Source of the DNA: Nissolia schottii
Taxonomy: Eukaryota; Streptophyta; Magnoliopsida; Fabales; Fabaceae
Reading direction: 5' to 3'
Assembly (NCBI GenBank): GCA_003254905.1
Contig: QANU01009600.1
Location: 38,297 to 102,296 of the forward strand
Length of the DNA: 64,000 nt
Both the position numbers and the translations under genes were made by a program. The notes beneath the pieces are model-generated. The model had not been told where the DNA came from, ran no database searches, and saw nothing but the letters and a program-made list of their open reading frames with translations. This document shows, piece after piece, positions 20,361-31,753 of this stretch (positions are counted from its first letter, which is position 1; every line of letters begins with the position of its first letter).

Positions 20361-22468
20361 AAGCGCATCAGCCCGACTTGGGATTTTTCACCGACTATGT
20401 GGCAATCGATATCCAAATGCTTGGTCCTTTCATGGAACATGGGGTTTGCTGCGATGTGAAGGGCGCTTTGATTGTCACAGAAGAGAAGTGCTTGTTTGGA
20501 CGGCAAGCTTTGCAAGTCCCGTAACAGATATTGTAACCACTGCAGTTCACAGGTTGCACTTGCTAGGGCCCGGTACTCAGCCTCCGATGAAGACTTGGAG
20601 ACTGTGCTCTGCTTCTTGGCTTTCCAGGAAACAAGGGAGTTGCCAATGAAATAACAGTAACCTGAGACAGATTTTCTAGTGTCCAAACACCCTCCCCAGT
20701 CCGCGTCACTGTAACCAGCGAGCTGAAGAGAGGTGGACCTTGGAAATAACACGCCACGCCCAGGCGCACCCTTCAAGTATCTCAAAACCCGCATGGCAGC
20801 CTGATGATGATTCGTGGTTGGCGAGGCAAGGAATTGACTGAGCTGTTGACAAGCAAAAGGTATGTCAGGCCTTGTTGAGTTGAGGTAAAGTAGGCGCCCA
20901 ATCAGCCGTCGATATCCTGGAACATCTGCGTAAGGTTTGGAATCATCATGATGTAGTCTCACTGCTGGGTCCAATGGAGTGGAAGTTGGCTTGGATCCCA
21001 CTGTACCAGAGTCTTCAAGTAAGTCCAAACAGTACTTCCGTTGACACATTGTGATCCCTAGTTTGGAGTGGGAAACCTCAATTCCAAGGAAATAGCGAAG
21101 TTGGCCAAGGTCCTTGATGCGAAATTTGCTGTCCAAAACACCCTTAATCTGCTGAAATTCAGATAAGGAAGTGCCAGCCAAGATGATGTCATCTACATAA
21201 ACCAACAAGGTTGTAAAAGCCGTAGGAGTCCCCTTGGTGAAGAGAGTGTGATCAGATGCTGCTCTAGTGTAACCACAGCTGAGCAAGACCTGAGAGAGTT
21301 TTTCAAACCATTGCCGGCTCGCTTGCTTGAGCCCATACAGGCTCTTAAGCAACCTGCACACTTTGCCTGGCTGTGGATTATGTAAACCCAGGGGCAGGGT
21401 CATGTAGACTTCTTCCTTGAGGTCACCATGCAGAAATGCATTGTTGACATCTAGTTGGTGAAGGTGCCAATTCTTGAAAGAGGCCATAGCCAAGAGAACA
21501 CGGATTGTGGTTATCTTTGCCACTGGGGAAAAGGTGTCAAAGTAGTCAATTCCCTCCACTTGGTTATAGCCCTTTGCCACAAGCCTGGCCTTGTATCGTT
21601 CAATTGACCCATCAGTGACTACCCAAGTCCTGTTCAGCTCCAAAGCATCTAGCTCAGCTGTCATAGCTTCCCTACAACAGTGATGTTTACTGGCCTCACT
21701 ATAGGACTTTGGCTCAACATTTGAGTCAATGGCAGCAAGAAATTTCATAAATGAGGGAGCCAAATTTGCATAGGAAACATAGGCTGAGATAGGATACTTA
21801 CAGCATGGTGAAAGGGGTGATGGTAGAACAGGTGGAGAAGTAGTATGCACTTGGTTACAATAGTAGTCCTGCAGGAACTGTGGAGGCTTCTTTTGCCTTG
21901 TCGATTGTCTGAGGCTGTGAGGCTGGTCCTGTTGCACGGTCATAGGCTGTTCTGATGCAGGGTTAGGTAGGGGTGAGGGTGCAACATGTTCGGCTTGCTG
22001 TAGTGATGTGTGAGGGTCAGATGTGGGAAGTTGTGTGTAGTTGAGGTAGTCTGGTTCAGGTACAGGAGGGCTAGAGGGTTGGTGTAGTACAGGGGGGTTG
22101 TGGTGTGTGTCAAGAGTTTTGTGGCAGGTTTTGTAAGGAAGCACATGATCATAAAACCTCACATTTCTAGAAATTTGTATGGTCATAGTCTTGAGGTTAT
22201 ACAATACAAAGCCTTTAATCCCAGGTTTAAACCCTATAAAAGCACACTTATCTGCCCTTGGGTCAAATTTCCCTCTCCCTGCCTTTATTGTGGATACATA
22301 GCACAGACCACCAAAGGTTTTAATTGAGCTTATGTCAGGTAGGATATTGTACAGGGCCTGGTATGGTGATTGGTCATTGAGCAAAAGGGTATTAATTCTA
22401 TTTATCAGATAGGTAGCATGAATCACAGCATAGGACCAAAATGTCTTAGGCAATTTAGATTGAAACAA
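20361..22468 (-). pseudogene. Integrase end, reverse transcriptase and RNase H of the copia element
   Basis: About 700 codons are open after the frame break. Integrase C-terminal sequence (FGGLCYVSTIKAGRGKFDPR) is followed by reverse transcriptase (WVVTDGSIERYKARLVAKGY; LDVNNAFLHGDL; catalytic LVYVDDIILAG) and RNase H (GYSDADWGGCLDTRKS; SSSEAEYRALASATCE; LFCDNQSALHIAANP). The frame runs to QVGLMRLL, where the LTR element of 18906-20355 is inserted; the open frame continues about 50 bases into that insert and stops. The true C-terminus lies at 18746-18905. Confidence 0.94.
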
Positions 22469-22475
22469 GAGAGCT

Positions 22476-24158
22476 CTAGCTACATTTAGGACATGTTGGT
22501 GCTTTCTTTCTACCCTTGCATTGTTGGTGCTTTCTTTCTACCCTTGCATTCTGTTGAGGGGTTTCCCTACAAGAGGTTTGGTGAATAACCCCTAGGGATT
22601 GATAGAAGCCAGGCATGTTAAACTCAGGGCCATTATCACTTCGGATGGCTCTTATTTTGGCATCAAATTGTGTTGAAATGAAGGTCATGAACCTCCTGAT
22701 GCTACTCATTACTTCAGATTTTGATTTTAACAGAGAAGTCCATGTAAATCTACTAAAGTCATCAACAGCTGTAAGAAAATACTTGTGTCCATGGTATCCA
22801 TTCACAGAAAAAAGTCCCCAAATATCCATGTGGATTAGTTCAAATTTGGAATTAGCTTTTGAATGACTAACAGAATATGGTAAACACTTTTGTTTTGCAT
22901 AATGGCATATATCACAGGGTGAGTGTGCTGCCTTATTAACAAAGGGAAATTGTCTATTTATAAGAGACATTCTAGCTAGTGAGGGATGTCCTAGCCTAAA
23001 ATGCCACAATGCATTTTGAGAGATTACAGATTCATCATTAATCACTGTATGAACAGCTGAGGCATTGGAAACTATTGCAGCTGCATGTGCTGATGCTGAT
23101 GCTGAACTTGTATTGCTTGCAACCAAGTGATACAACCCTCCAATCTGCCTACCAGTACCAATCTTCCTCATGCTGCTCACATCCTGTATCACACATTTAT
23201 CATGGAAAAATGTGAGTGAACAATGCCCTGCAGTGGCTAATTTAGAAATAGAGATTAAGTTCACTTTGAAATCAGCAACATAAAGCACATTGTGCAAGTG
23301 CAGTCCTGAATTGAACAACACTTCACCAGAAATTTCAGCAATCAAAGTATAGCCATTAGGCAACCTTATTTCTACTGGCTTAATCCTCTCATAGCTTTTA
23401 AAACAAGATATTATTGAACAGATATGATCTGTTGCTCCAGAATCGAAAATCCAAGCATTCCAAGCTGTCATTACAGGCATGGCTAGTCTCATACCTGTTT
23501 GTGATGAATTATCAAAGGGAGCAATGGTCACTTGAGATACATGAGATACATTATCTGTTGAGGCCACTGAGGCAGTGCTCTGCTGCTGCAATAAGGCCAT
23601 TAAATTTGCATACTGCTCCTGAGTGAGTCCAAACTTTCCATCTTGCTGCTGCTGTTCTTGTCCTGACTTGTTCTGTTCTGCATCTACAATTGCTGCAGAA
23701 TGATTTGAGGATGAGTTCTTAAATTTCCAATTGGTCGGATAGCCAATGATTTTGAAGCATTCTTCATACGTATGGCCATTTTTGCCACAATTAGTGCAAC
23801 TCTTGCCATTGTTCTTAGTCTTGGTTCCTGATCTATTGTTGTTAGCAGCATTAACCTGGATCTTCCCTTCATCATCCAGATCTCCATCAAACTCACGTTC
23901 TTGTTGTGCAATGAGTGTAAACACACTATTAAGAGGGGGAAGGACCTCTTTCATCAGGATCTGTGACCTTACACCAGAAAATCGTTCATCTAGGCCTGTA
24001 AGAAACCTTAGAACATAATCTTGTTCTCTATATTCACGATTATTTCTTGTTGCTAAACAAGTGCAACGGACAGCACAAGTGCACTCAAGGCATGGTCTAT
24101 AGTTTTCCAGCTCCTCCCACAGAGCCTTCAGCTCAGTGAAATACTCAATTACAGTCAA
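22476..24158 (-). pseudogene. gag C-terminus, protease and integrase of the copia element
   Basis: An open stretch of about 560 codons. In order it has the rest of gag, the CCHC knuckle CTNCGKNGHTYEEC, the protease motif WIFDSGATDHICS, the GAG-pre-integrase LWHFRLGHPSLARM, the zinc ligands through CDICHYAKQKC, and integrase core motifs HMDIWG, TAVDDFSRFTW and IRSDNGPEF. It should continue into reverse transcriptase but leaves frame at a 28-bp tandem duplication (22495-22550), giving a short spurious tail. Confidence 0.92.
22495..22550. repeat. 28-bp tandem duplication in the copia integrase
   Basis: Two exact 28-bp copies, 22495-22522 and 22523-22550, abut each other. Because 28 is not a multiple of three, the integrase and reverse transcriptase frames no longer match. 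It is a late lesion, since the copies are identical. Confidence 0.95.
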
Positions 24159-24164
24159 GTTACC

Positions 24165-24623
24165 TTACTGAGTTGTATACAAGTCATGTTGAATCTTTGC
24201 AATTCTTAGGAAGTCGCTTTGTGCGAACCTTTCCTTCAAATCTCTCCAAACAGCTGCAGCTTCTTCAATCACTTCTATGCTCCTAGAAATCGTCGGAGTC
24301 ACAGAATTCATAATCCAGGAGTGTATCATCATATTGCATCTCTCCCAAGCTTCATAGAGTGGACTAAACTCGTCAGACTTCACGATCTCTCCGCTCAAGA
24401 ACCTGAACTTGTTCTTAGCGATCATCGCACGCCTCATAGATCTGCTCCCTCTATGATAGTTTGAGCTTGTAAGTAATGCTGGAACTATAATGAGCGACGG
24501 ATTCTCGCTCGGATGTAAGAAGTAAGGACTAGCTGGATTCAAGGTTGGATCGCCTCCTGTAGGAGCTTCAAAACTCGTGCCTCCTGCGGCGGCGCCACCT
24601 CTGTTTCCTTGTGATCTCACCAT
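24165..24623 (-). pseudogene. gag N-terminal part of the copia element
   Basis: An open frame of 152 codons starts at the first Met after the primer binding site. It carries the NPASPYFLHPSENPSLIIVP start and the EAWERCNMMIHSWIMNSVTP block typical of copia gag (UBN2 type). It ends at TAA (24165-24167), where the duplicate copy at 25181-26478 has CAA, so a C-to-T change truncated the polyprotein here. The frame continues beyond the stop into the 22476-24158 stretch. Confidence 0.88.
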
Positions 24624-24654
24624 GAACGGTTGCGCAGCAGAGCTCTGAGGATCA

Positions 24655-24668
24655 GAGCTCTAATACCA
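24655..24668 (-). other. Primer binding site of the copia element
   Basis: TGGTATTAGAGCTC on the minus strand directly follows the 5' LTR. It differs by one base from the TGGTATCAGAGC site that matches the 3' end of initiator methionine tRNA and is usual for plant copia elements. Confidence 0.88.
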
Positions 24669-24798
24669 TAATGAACAATCAAGAGGAAAATACTTGGCAA
24701 TGATTTCAGAGAATGAAAATGAAATTCTCGTTATGTCTCCATTACACTGTAGCAACTTATTTATAGATGGAAGATGGTCCACCGTATTCCCTACTTAC

Positions 24799-26974
24799 TG
24801 TAACATCCCGATTTTTCCTTAGAGAAATATTCGTAAACATAAATAATTAATTAATTTTCTAAGCATGATTAGAGAATTAAGATGGAAAATTCTAGTTAAG
24901 ATATCCCTAGGAATTTACACGTGTCGCAGTAGAAAATTCGGTTGACAACCGAACAGTCGTTGTTCGCCGATGAAATTTGGCACGCAAAACGGTGTCCGTG
25001 AAAATAATCTCCCGGAGAAAAATTTCACAAACACATTTAATATTAATACCCTTAGGTAGGTGGGAATTAGAGGATCACGATGGTACATACGGAATATTTT
25101 TCGGAGGACCGTGCGCGACGCACCGAGACTGCGAGCGACAAAACACGAGCGAACCGGGACCGGGAGAAAATAAAATCTCNTGAGGCATTGGAAACTATTG
25201 CAGCTGCATGTGCTGATGCTGATGCTGAACTTGTATTGCTTGCAACCAAGTGATACAACCCTCCAATCTGCCTACCAGTACCAATCTTCCTCATGCTGCT
25301 CACATCCTGTATCACACATTTATCATGGAAAAATGTGAGTGAACAATGCCCTGCAGTGGCTAATTTAGAAATAGAGATTAAGTTCACTTTGAAATCAGCA
25401 ACATAAAGCACATTGTGCAAGTGCAGTCCTGAATTGAACAACACTTCACCAGAAATTTCAGCAATCAAAGTATAGCCATTAGGCAACCTTATTTCTACTG
25501 GCTTAATCCTCTCATAGCTTTTAAAACAAGATATTATTGAACAGATATGATCTGTTGCTCCAGAATCGAAAATCCAAGCATTCCAAGCTGTCATTACAGG
25601 CATGGCTAGTCTCATACCTGTTTGTGATGAATTATCAAAGGGAGCAATGGTCACTTGAGATACATGAGATACATTATCTGTTGAGGCCACTGAGGCAGTG
25701 CTCTGCTGCTGCAATAAAGCCATTAAATTTGCATACTGCTCCTGAGTGAGTCCAAACTTTCCATCTTGCTGCTGCTGTTCTTGTCCTGACTTGTTCTGTT
25801 CTGCATCTACAGTTGCTACAGAATGATTTGAGGATGAGTTCTTAAATTTCCAATTGGCCGGATAGCCAATGATTTTGAAGCATTCTTCATACGTATGGCC
25901 ATTTTTGCAACACTTAGTGCAACTCTTGCCATTGTTCTTAGTCTTGGTTCCTGATCTATTGCTGTTAGCAGCATTACCCTGGATCTTCCCTTCATCATCC
26001 AGATCTCCATCAAACTCACGTTCTTGTTGTGCAATGAGTGTAAACACTCTATTAAGAGGGGGAAGGACCTCTTTCATCAGGATCTGTGACCTTACACCAG
26101 AAAATCGTTCATCTAGGCCTGTAAGAAACCTTAGAACATAATCTTGTTCTCTATATTCACGATTATTTCTTGTTGCTAAACAAGTGCAACGGACAGCACA
26201 AGTGCACTCAAGGCATGGTCTATAGTTTTCCAGCTCCTCCCACAAAGCCTTCAGCTCAGTGAAATACTCAATTACAGTCAAATTACCTTGCTGAGTTGTA
26301 TACAAGTCATGTTGAATCTTTGCAATTCTTAGGAAGTCGCTTTGTGCGAACCTTTCCTTCAAATCTCTCCAAACAGCTGCAGCTTCTTCAATCGCTTCTA
26401 TGCTCCTAGCAATCGCCGGAGTCACAGAATTCATAATCCAGGAGTGTATCATCATATTGCATCTCTCCCAAGCTTCATNCAGAGCATACCTTGGAACGAG
26501 GACAATAACTTTTACTGTAGCGGAGGAGCAACCAGTGCTACCGATCAACTGGCAAGCAAGTTAGGGACTCGTGATGAGCAACGTGTGGCAGTCACACGAT
26601 CTAGTCAGGTCGTTGGCGACTAAGTGTAATAAATGTAAAGTATATTATTATTTAACTGTGCAGTTGTATTATGGACCAATTGATTGTACATATATGTTTG
26701 GTATAAAATATTCTGGAGACCTATTTCTTAGAATGGCAACGCTTAAGTCTGATAAGACTCTATCACTTGTATCCATATATAATTTATTGACGCGTATGGC
26801 TCTAAATTTGTAAACTAGTGAGGATGTGAGAAAAATTTCAAAACGGTCCGTATTTTCGAGTAAGAAATATTTTCCAAGCTAAAAGTAGGGGCTAAAAGTA
26901 ACCTCGGCCAAGCAGATAACAACCCTATAATCAGTGTTACGATTAGAGCGTAAGCTGAAATTAGGGGTGTTACA
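24799..26974 (+). mobile_element. LTR insertion in the copia 5' LTR, target duplication CTTAC
   Basis: It begins TGTAACATCCCGATTTTTCC and ends TTAGGGGTGTTACA, with CTTAC at 24794-24798 and 26975-26979. The genuine parts are 24799-25179 and 26480-26974. Between the two single Ns lies a 1298-bp piece of copia gag-protease that does not belong to this LTR type. The right part has the usual terminal blocks: a GGTCCGTATTTTCG motif, GGGGCTAAAAGTAACC, GCAGATAACAACCC. Confidence 0.85.
25181..26478 (-). pseudogene. Duplicate fragment of copia gag-protease between single Ns
   Basis: 1298 bp that match 23058-24355 base for base in length with about 1% substitutions. It spans gag, a CCHC region whose second Cys spacing reads CTKCCKNGHTYEEC, and the protease DSGA motif. 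It keeps CAA where the main copy has a stop codon, so gag and protease are open here. Both edges are single Ns (25180, 26479), so it is probably a contig from an allele or another copy placed here by scaffolding. Confidence 0.88.
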
Positions 26975-27097
26975 CTTACCAGGGTACACACAACTAAACC
27001 CCGTAACAACTCCTAACAGCCTCAACGGCTATTATTCTAACATCAAGCCACAGTTACAGAGAGTTTCATTAATTGGGCGCTGCCTTATGCTCTAATA

Positions 27098-29504
27098 ACA
27101 ACCCCATATTTTCAGCTCTTATTTTTTAAATTCCCAGTTTGCCCTTTTTCGCCTCGAAAATGTCGTTTTACTCAATTTACCCAAAAAACTCATCGTATGC
27201 TCCAAAAATTTTGAAATTTAACACCCCTCACTCAATTTTTTGTGTATATTTCAAAAACGATTTTAGTTTTTCAATTTGAAAAATCTCAACTTACAGTTCA
27301 GACCTAAAACAGAATCAGTTCTCATAATTTCTCAAAATTTCTCTAACAAATTCTTGCATAAATTTCCCCCATTAATTTTTCTCGACCAAGACCAAATAAA
27401 AGCATTCAAACACAGTCTTCCACATGCAAATAACTCAAATTTTCAACAACAAAATTAGAGAAAAAGACTAGAAAACTTAGTCTTCCTCTTGGAGGCAAAA
27501 CCCCGTCATCTGCGGGGCCAGGAAACCCACCTAAAACTCAATTTCAGCAACAATGATCCAATGATGCATGTCGGAGTGATGGAAGATCCGTGAGAGAATT
27601 AAGAGAGAGCTGGTGATGATAAAGTTGATAGCGGCTTGGTGATGGTTGAATGATGATGAGTATGGTGATGTTGAGTTCGATTTTGGGCTTGCATGTCATG
27701 GATAAGAGTTGAAAATGAAAATGTTAATGATCAAGGGAAAGCTTTTGGTCATGAGAATGATAAGGAGGATTGAAGAATTCTATTTGAGCTGGTGATGGAT
27801 GAAGATGAATGAATGACGAAGGAGGAGATGATGATTATATGTCTTGGACAATTTTTCAATTCCCTACGGCAAGGAAAAATGAATGAAAGGAAGGTAATTA
27901 TCCATGGTTGGTTTGGTGATGAATTCCTAGAGAATTCTTCTCTGATGGCTGAATTGGTTAAGAGAATAGATAATTCTCTTGATGGAAGAATGCATAATTA
28001 TATATATTGCATGGCTGTAGGGACATGTGGCCGTGGGCTATGTTCGTGGCCGTGGGATACGAGGCTGAATCTGCCACATGGATTTGGGGAGTTTTGGGTG
28101 TCACATGTGGCCATGAGGGCTGCAATTTCTTGACACGTGGTGGACATGTGAGGCATCATGCGTAGATTTTTCATATGATTTGGGGTGTTCTAAGACACTA
28201 AAATGTGCACCCTTTAACTATTTAAGGGTAAATTAAATTAAATAAAGGTATAAATGAGTCAATTACTATAAAAGTTAGTCTTAATGATACCCTTAATATT
28301 TAATTAAATTTAGACGAGGAAAGGAAATAAATTTTTGGGGCTCGAGGGACTACGCGAGGAGTCTAAATTATTATCCGGGTGCTTCGCAACTATTTGAATA
28401 TTTTTTGAACCCCAAATATATTTAATGTGTTATCTCTAAATTTTATTTTATCACTTAGTATAATGTATTTATTTAGTTATTTATTTATCCTTTATCATTA
28501 TTATTTCCTAGTTATTTATTTTGTTCATGTTTCTATTATATGTTAACCCTCAAATACATATTCTTATACTTAATTTACCCAACATCTTATCATTCATTAT
28601 CTATTATATTCTTATTTATTTGTTGTCGTTGTTATTATTATTATTACTATTATTATTATTATTATTACTATTATTATTATTATTATTATTATTTTACTAA
28701 TATTATCATTATTATTATCTTTATTATTATTTAAACTATTGTTATTACTTATTACTATTTGCTTATTTGTTTATTTTTGAAAAGGCATAATTTATCTAGG
28801 ACAGCTCTAGATCGAACAAAGGCATTTAAGACACTTTGAATGACATATGAATCTACTCCAAGGCATTTCTTGGTATTACAGGCACAAATATGAGATTACT
28901 GAGACCATCGGTTAGCCAAAAGGGCTCACCGGGTTTTATCGAGCAATTAGAGATTCAAGAAATGTTTTCTGCCTATTTTAAATACCTAGTTGGCCTAAGC
29001 TTTTATCTATTTTGAGTATTCAGGGAGGGTATTATGTTTTTCTTTTAATTCTTTAGGTTTTTGAGGGGAGTGGGATTTCTTCATCATGTGGTAAAGAAGA
29101 CGGACACAAGTCACACGCGTGGGCTCGTTAAGCGATTCACCAAGGAATAGAAGAGTTGTCTTGAGGATTTTCTTCAAAAGAAAGGAAATGATAATAATAG
29201 TAAGAAGGAAAAGAGAGTAAGGGATGGATGGTGAATATGTCGATGGAGTTAAGGATGCATCGGTGAGGGAAATGCAAGATTTCTATCCGAGAGTTCGGCT
29301 TACAGTCGACAAAAGGGAGAGTTATTGATTAAGTTCGGTGGGACTTAGATAATTTGTTTCTCTTAGGGTCCTCATACCATTTCAACATAAAATGATGAAT
29401 AAGAAATGAATGAGGTGGTGACAATACATGGCCGAAAGGCCAAATGCCTAGGGAGAACATTATGAGACAGTTCTCAGAATAACAGGGAAAAGTGGGGCAT
29501 TACA
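27098..29504 (-). mobile_element. Minus-strand LTR remnant hosting the copia element
   Basis: On the minus strand it begins TGTAATGCCCCACTTTTCCC at 29504 and runs to the copia insertion site, then on to 18356. I see no domain in it. A plus-strand open frame of 106 codons at 27813-28133 has no recognisable motif. The middle (28440-28800) is very AT-rich with an ATT microsatellite. The opposite end is missing because another LTR end lies at 18355. Confidence 0.5.
28631..28694. repeat. (ATT)n microsatellite
   Basis: About 20 TTA/ATT units with occasional ACT variants. The Tyr-rich frame across it is an artefact. Confidence 0.95.
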
Positions 29505-29944
29505 TATATGACTTCAAAATAAATTTTAATCATATTGTGGAATTAGAAAAGTAAAACAATAAAATATTTTTTCTAAGTAGATAAAGGATAAAACAAATTT
29601 GTTATAGTTTTTGTAATTTATTACAACAATGAAAACCTTAGAAACATGAAAATGATCCCTTCCATTGTCCTATCGACTCAATAGGTATACATAATATCCA
29701 TCTTCATTACCCACTAACAAAAACTTTACCCCCTGCAATTAAAATCTATGTTTAGATTAAATATTAGATAACCTATATTGTGTAGGTATAAGTATCATAT
29801 TGATGCTCTGATAGTACAAATGCATGACCTTTTAAGTAGTAAATATGAGAGTTAAATATATTAATTGATGCAAAAAAATTTGATTAGATGATTATGTAAA
29901 ATAATTTTATACCATTAATATAAAAAAATTAAATTCATATATTT

Positions 29945-30180
29945 TTGTGAGTAAATCGAAATTCATTTCATGAGGTCAACAATGAATGAATGGTTGAACC
30001 CCTAATCTCATGCAAACTACTCGAGCCCTCCACCACTAGACCATGTCTATTGGGTTGTACAAATAATATTACTATAAATAAAATAAAAAAGAAAAAAAGC
30101 CACTAGGAATGAATAGTGGTGAGGAGATTGAGTAGTATGCATAAGGTTAAGGGTTCGAACCTCATTGCATCGATATAAAC
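29945..30180. mobile_element. Two tRNA-derived SINE-like copies, head to head
   Basis: Minus-strand copy at about 29945-30060: A-box TGGTCTAGTGG (complement of 30033-30043) and B-box GGTTCAACC (complement of 29992-30000). Plus-strand copy at about 30105-30180: AGTGGTGAGGAGATTGAGTA, then B-box GGGTTCGAACCTC at 30151-30163. The two align with each other over about 60 bp. They lack a full cloverleaf, so they are not tRNA genes. Confidence 0.6.
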
Positions 30181-30185
30181 AAAAA

Positions 30186-30376
30186 GGGTTAAGTGTTAAC
30201 TTAGTCCCTGAAAAAAATTCTGATGCCCTAAGTGGTCCCTAAAAAAATAAAGTGTTAACTTAGTTTTTGAAATTTCAAAATGTTGTCCGCATTAGTTGGT
30301 ACTTGATTTTTTTTTTCTTCCAATGACCACTTATGACACCGAGACATTTTTCAAGGACTAAATTAACACTTAACCC
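30186..30376. mobile_element. MITE of about 190 bp
   Basis: Imperfect terminal inverted repeats: GGGTTAAGTGTTAACTTAGT at the left and the complement AATTAACACTTAACCC at the right. No coding sequence. I could not define a target duplication. Confidence 0.7.
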
Positions 30377-30858
30377 TAATAAAAAGAGTAATGTAATTTG
30401 GCTACCTTACTTGTATAACCACCTAGAGCATTCTCAAAAAGACAGAAAAACCTCATTACCATTCTATTTCTCTTACATTAATTTATGTAATTTTTTACTC
30501 TCAATCTCTTTTTACTTACTTTTTTCTCTTATCTGATAGTAAAATGAACTAACTTTTCTAACATACATGAATCCACATTTTAACACACAAAAACAAACTT
30601 TTTGAAAATGTTTTAATTTTTTTTTCGTTTTTTAAGAAAATTGTTTTCTACGTTAAGAGTTTACTTTTAGGGATGTTTGGTTAAGGAATGGTTTCTTTAT
30701 TTAAAAAAATATATTTTTTAGACATTTTAAAAAGGTCGTTTGATGTATGTTAAAAATACTGGTTGCTGTGAAATAAAAATGTTTGTTTCTATTTCTGTTA
30801 GAAGAGATAGAAAATAAGTGAAAGATAGAGACAGAAAAGCTCTATGAAGTACTTCAAT

Positions 30859-31346
30859 GGGGCGTTTGTTGCCCTGAGATTATCAAGTAATTTGGATTGC
30901 CTTTTAGAAATATAATCTTTTAAATTGTTTGTAATATTACATTGCTTTGTTTGATATGCATAAGTAATGTTATTGCGAATTTACATTACCTTATTTGACA
31001 TAAAAAATTACAAGGTAATATACATTACTTATTATTACAATCATCATGTTTTTTTTTACTATTATTACTTTTATTATTATTTTTTTATTTTTTTATTTTC
31101 ATTATTATTATTATTATTATTTTGTTTTTATATTATTATTATTTAAGATTATCTAGAGGTGATAATTCAGATAGATACCTCCTATGGAGATAATCCATAT
31201 TACCACTTTGAAGATAATGTGGATTACTTGAGTAATTTAGATTATCAGCAATCCTATCGTATTAAACAAGTTAATGTGGATTACCAATTAATTTAAAAGT
31301 TAGATTACCGGTAATCTGGATAGATTATCTCATACCAAACGCCTCC
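30859..31346. mobile_element. MITE with GGGGCGTTTG ends
   Basis: Left end GGGGCGTTTGTTGCCCTGAG; right end is the imperfect complement, ending CATACCAAACGCCTCC. The interior is rich in TAATCCA/GGATTA-type inverted blocks and an ATT run (31060-31145). It directly abuts the next MITE. Confidence 0.65.
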
Positions 31347-31349
31347 TAA

Positions 31350-31753
31350 GAGTATGTTTCGATTGGTGGTGAATAATGTAGTAGAGGGAGAAGAATCAAC
31401 ATGGTGAAATGAAACCCAAGGGAAATGAAGTAATTATTCCACTCCATTGTTTGTATGTCAATGGAATTGAGAATGTAATGTTGATAATTATAATATATTA
31501 TTCCTATACTACCCTTAAAACAAGTGAAAGAAAAGAAACCTATAAATAATAAGATGGGTAAATAGGTAAATGCTCATATGGTTCCACTTTAAACCCCCAA
31601 ATTGGAAGGAACAAAAGGTGATGTATTTTTTTTAAAATTTTTTTTATGAAATAACTACTCTTTTATTTAACCATCAATCTAAATAATGGAAGTCCACTAA
31701 ATTTCGTTGAGTTCCATTTTACTCCATCATAAACCACCAATCCAAACAAACTC
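31350..31753. mobile_element. Tourist-like MITE, TAA target duplication
   Basis: Ends GAGTATGTTTCGATTGGTGG and CCACCAATCCAAACAAACTC are inverted repeats, flanked by TAA on both sides (31347-31349, 31754-31756). A 3-bp TAA duplication is the mark of PIF/Harbinger elements. 404 bp, no coding region. Confidence 0.75.

Larger units (their letters stand above)
18527..27097 (-). mobile_element. Ty1/copia retrotransposon, nearly complete, target duplication ACAAC
   Basis: Two 248-bp LTRs (18527-18774 and 24669-24798 joined to 26980-27097) enclose gag-pol on the minus strand. ACAAC is present at both outer flanks (18522-18526, 27098-27102). Two later insertions, 18906-20355 and 24799-26974, interrupt it; without them it is about 4.9 kb, normal for copia. 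Domain order is gag, CCHC, protease, integrase, reverse transcriptase, RNase H, which defines Ty1/copia. One nonsense codon and one 28-bp duplication are the clearest disabling lesions apart from the insertions. The LTR termini are TA..TA on the element strand, not TG..CA. Confidence 0.93.
24669..27097 (-). repeat. 5' LTR of the copia element, split by an insertion
   Basis: Its parts 24669-24798 (130 bp) and 26980-27097 (118 bp) add up to 248 bp, exactly the length of the 3' LTR. The break is the CTTAC insertion site of the element at 24799-26974. Confidence 0.9.

Noticed and set aside
25067-26548. A 493-codon minus-strand open frame
   Set aside because: It crosses both single Ns and fuses LTR sequence to a copia fragment; only the middle is real coding sequence.
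27813-28133. A 106-codon open frame in the minus-strand LTR remnant
   Set aside because: No domain, no splice context, and it lies in repeat sequence with repeated TGGCCGTGGG-type blocks.
28540-28734. Tyr/Ile-rich open frame
   Set aside because: Produced by the ATT microsatellite.
18356-29504. Treating the whole nest as one large element
   Set aside because: Separate perfect target duplications show independent insertions.
30151-30163. tRNA gene
   Set aside because: Only internal promoter boxes are seen; no acceptor stem or cloverleaf, so it is SINE-like.
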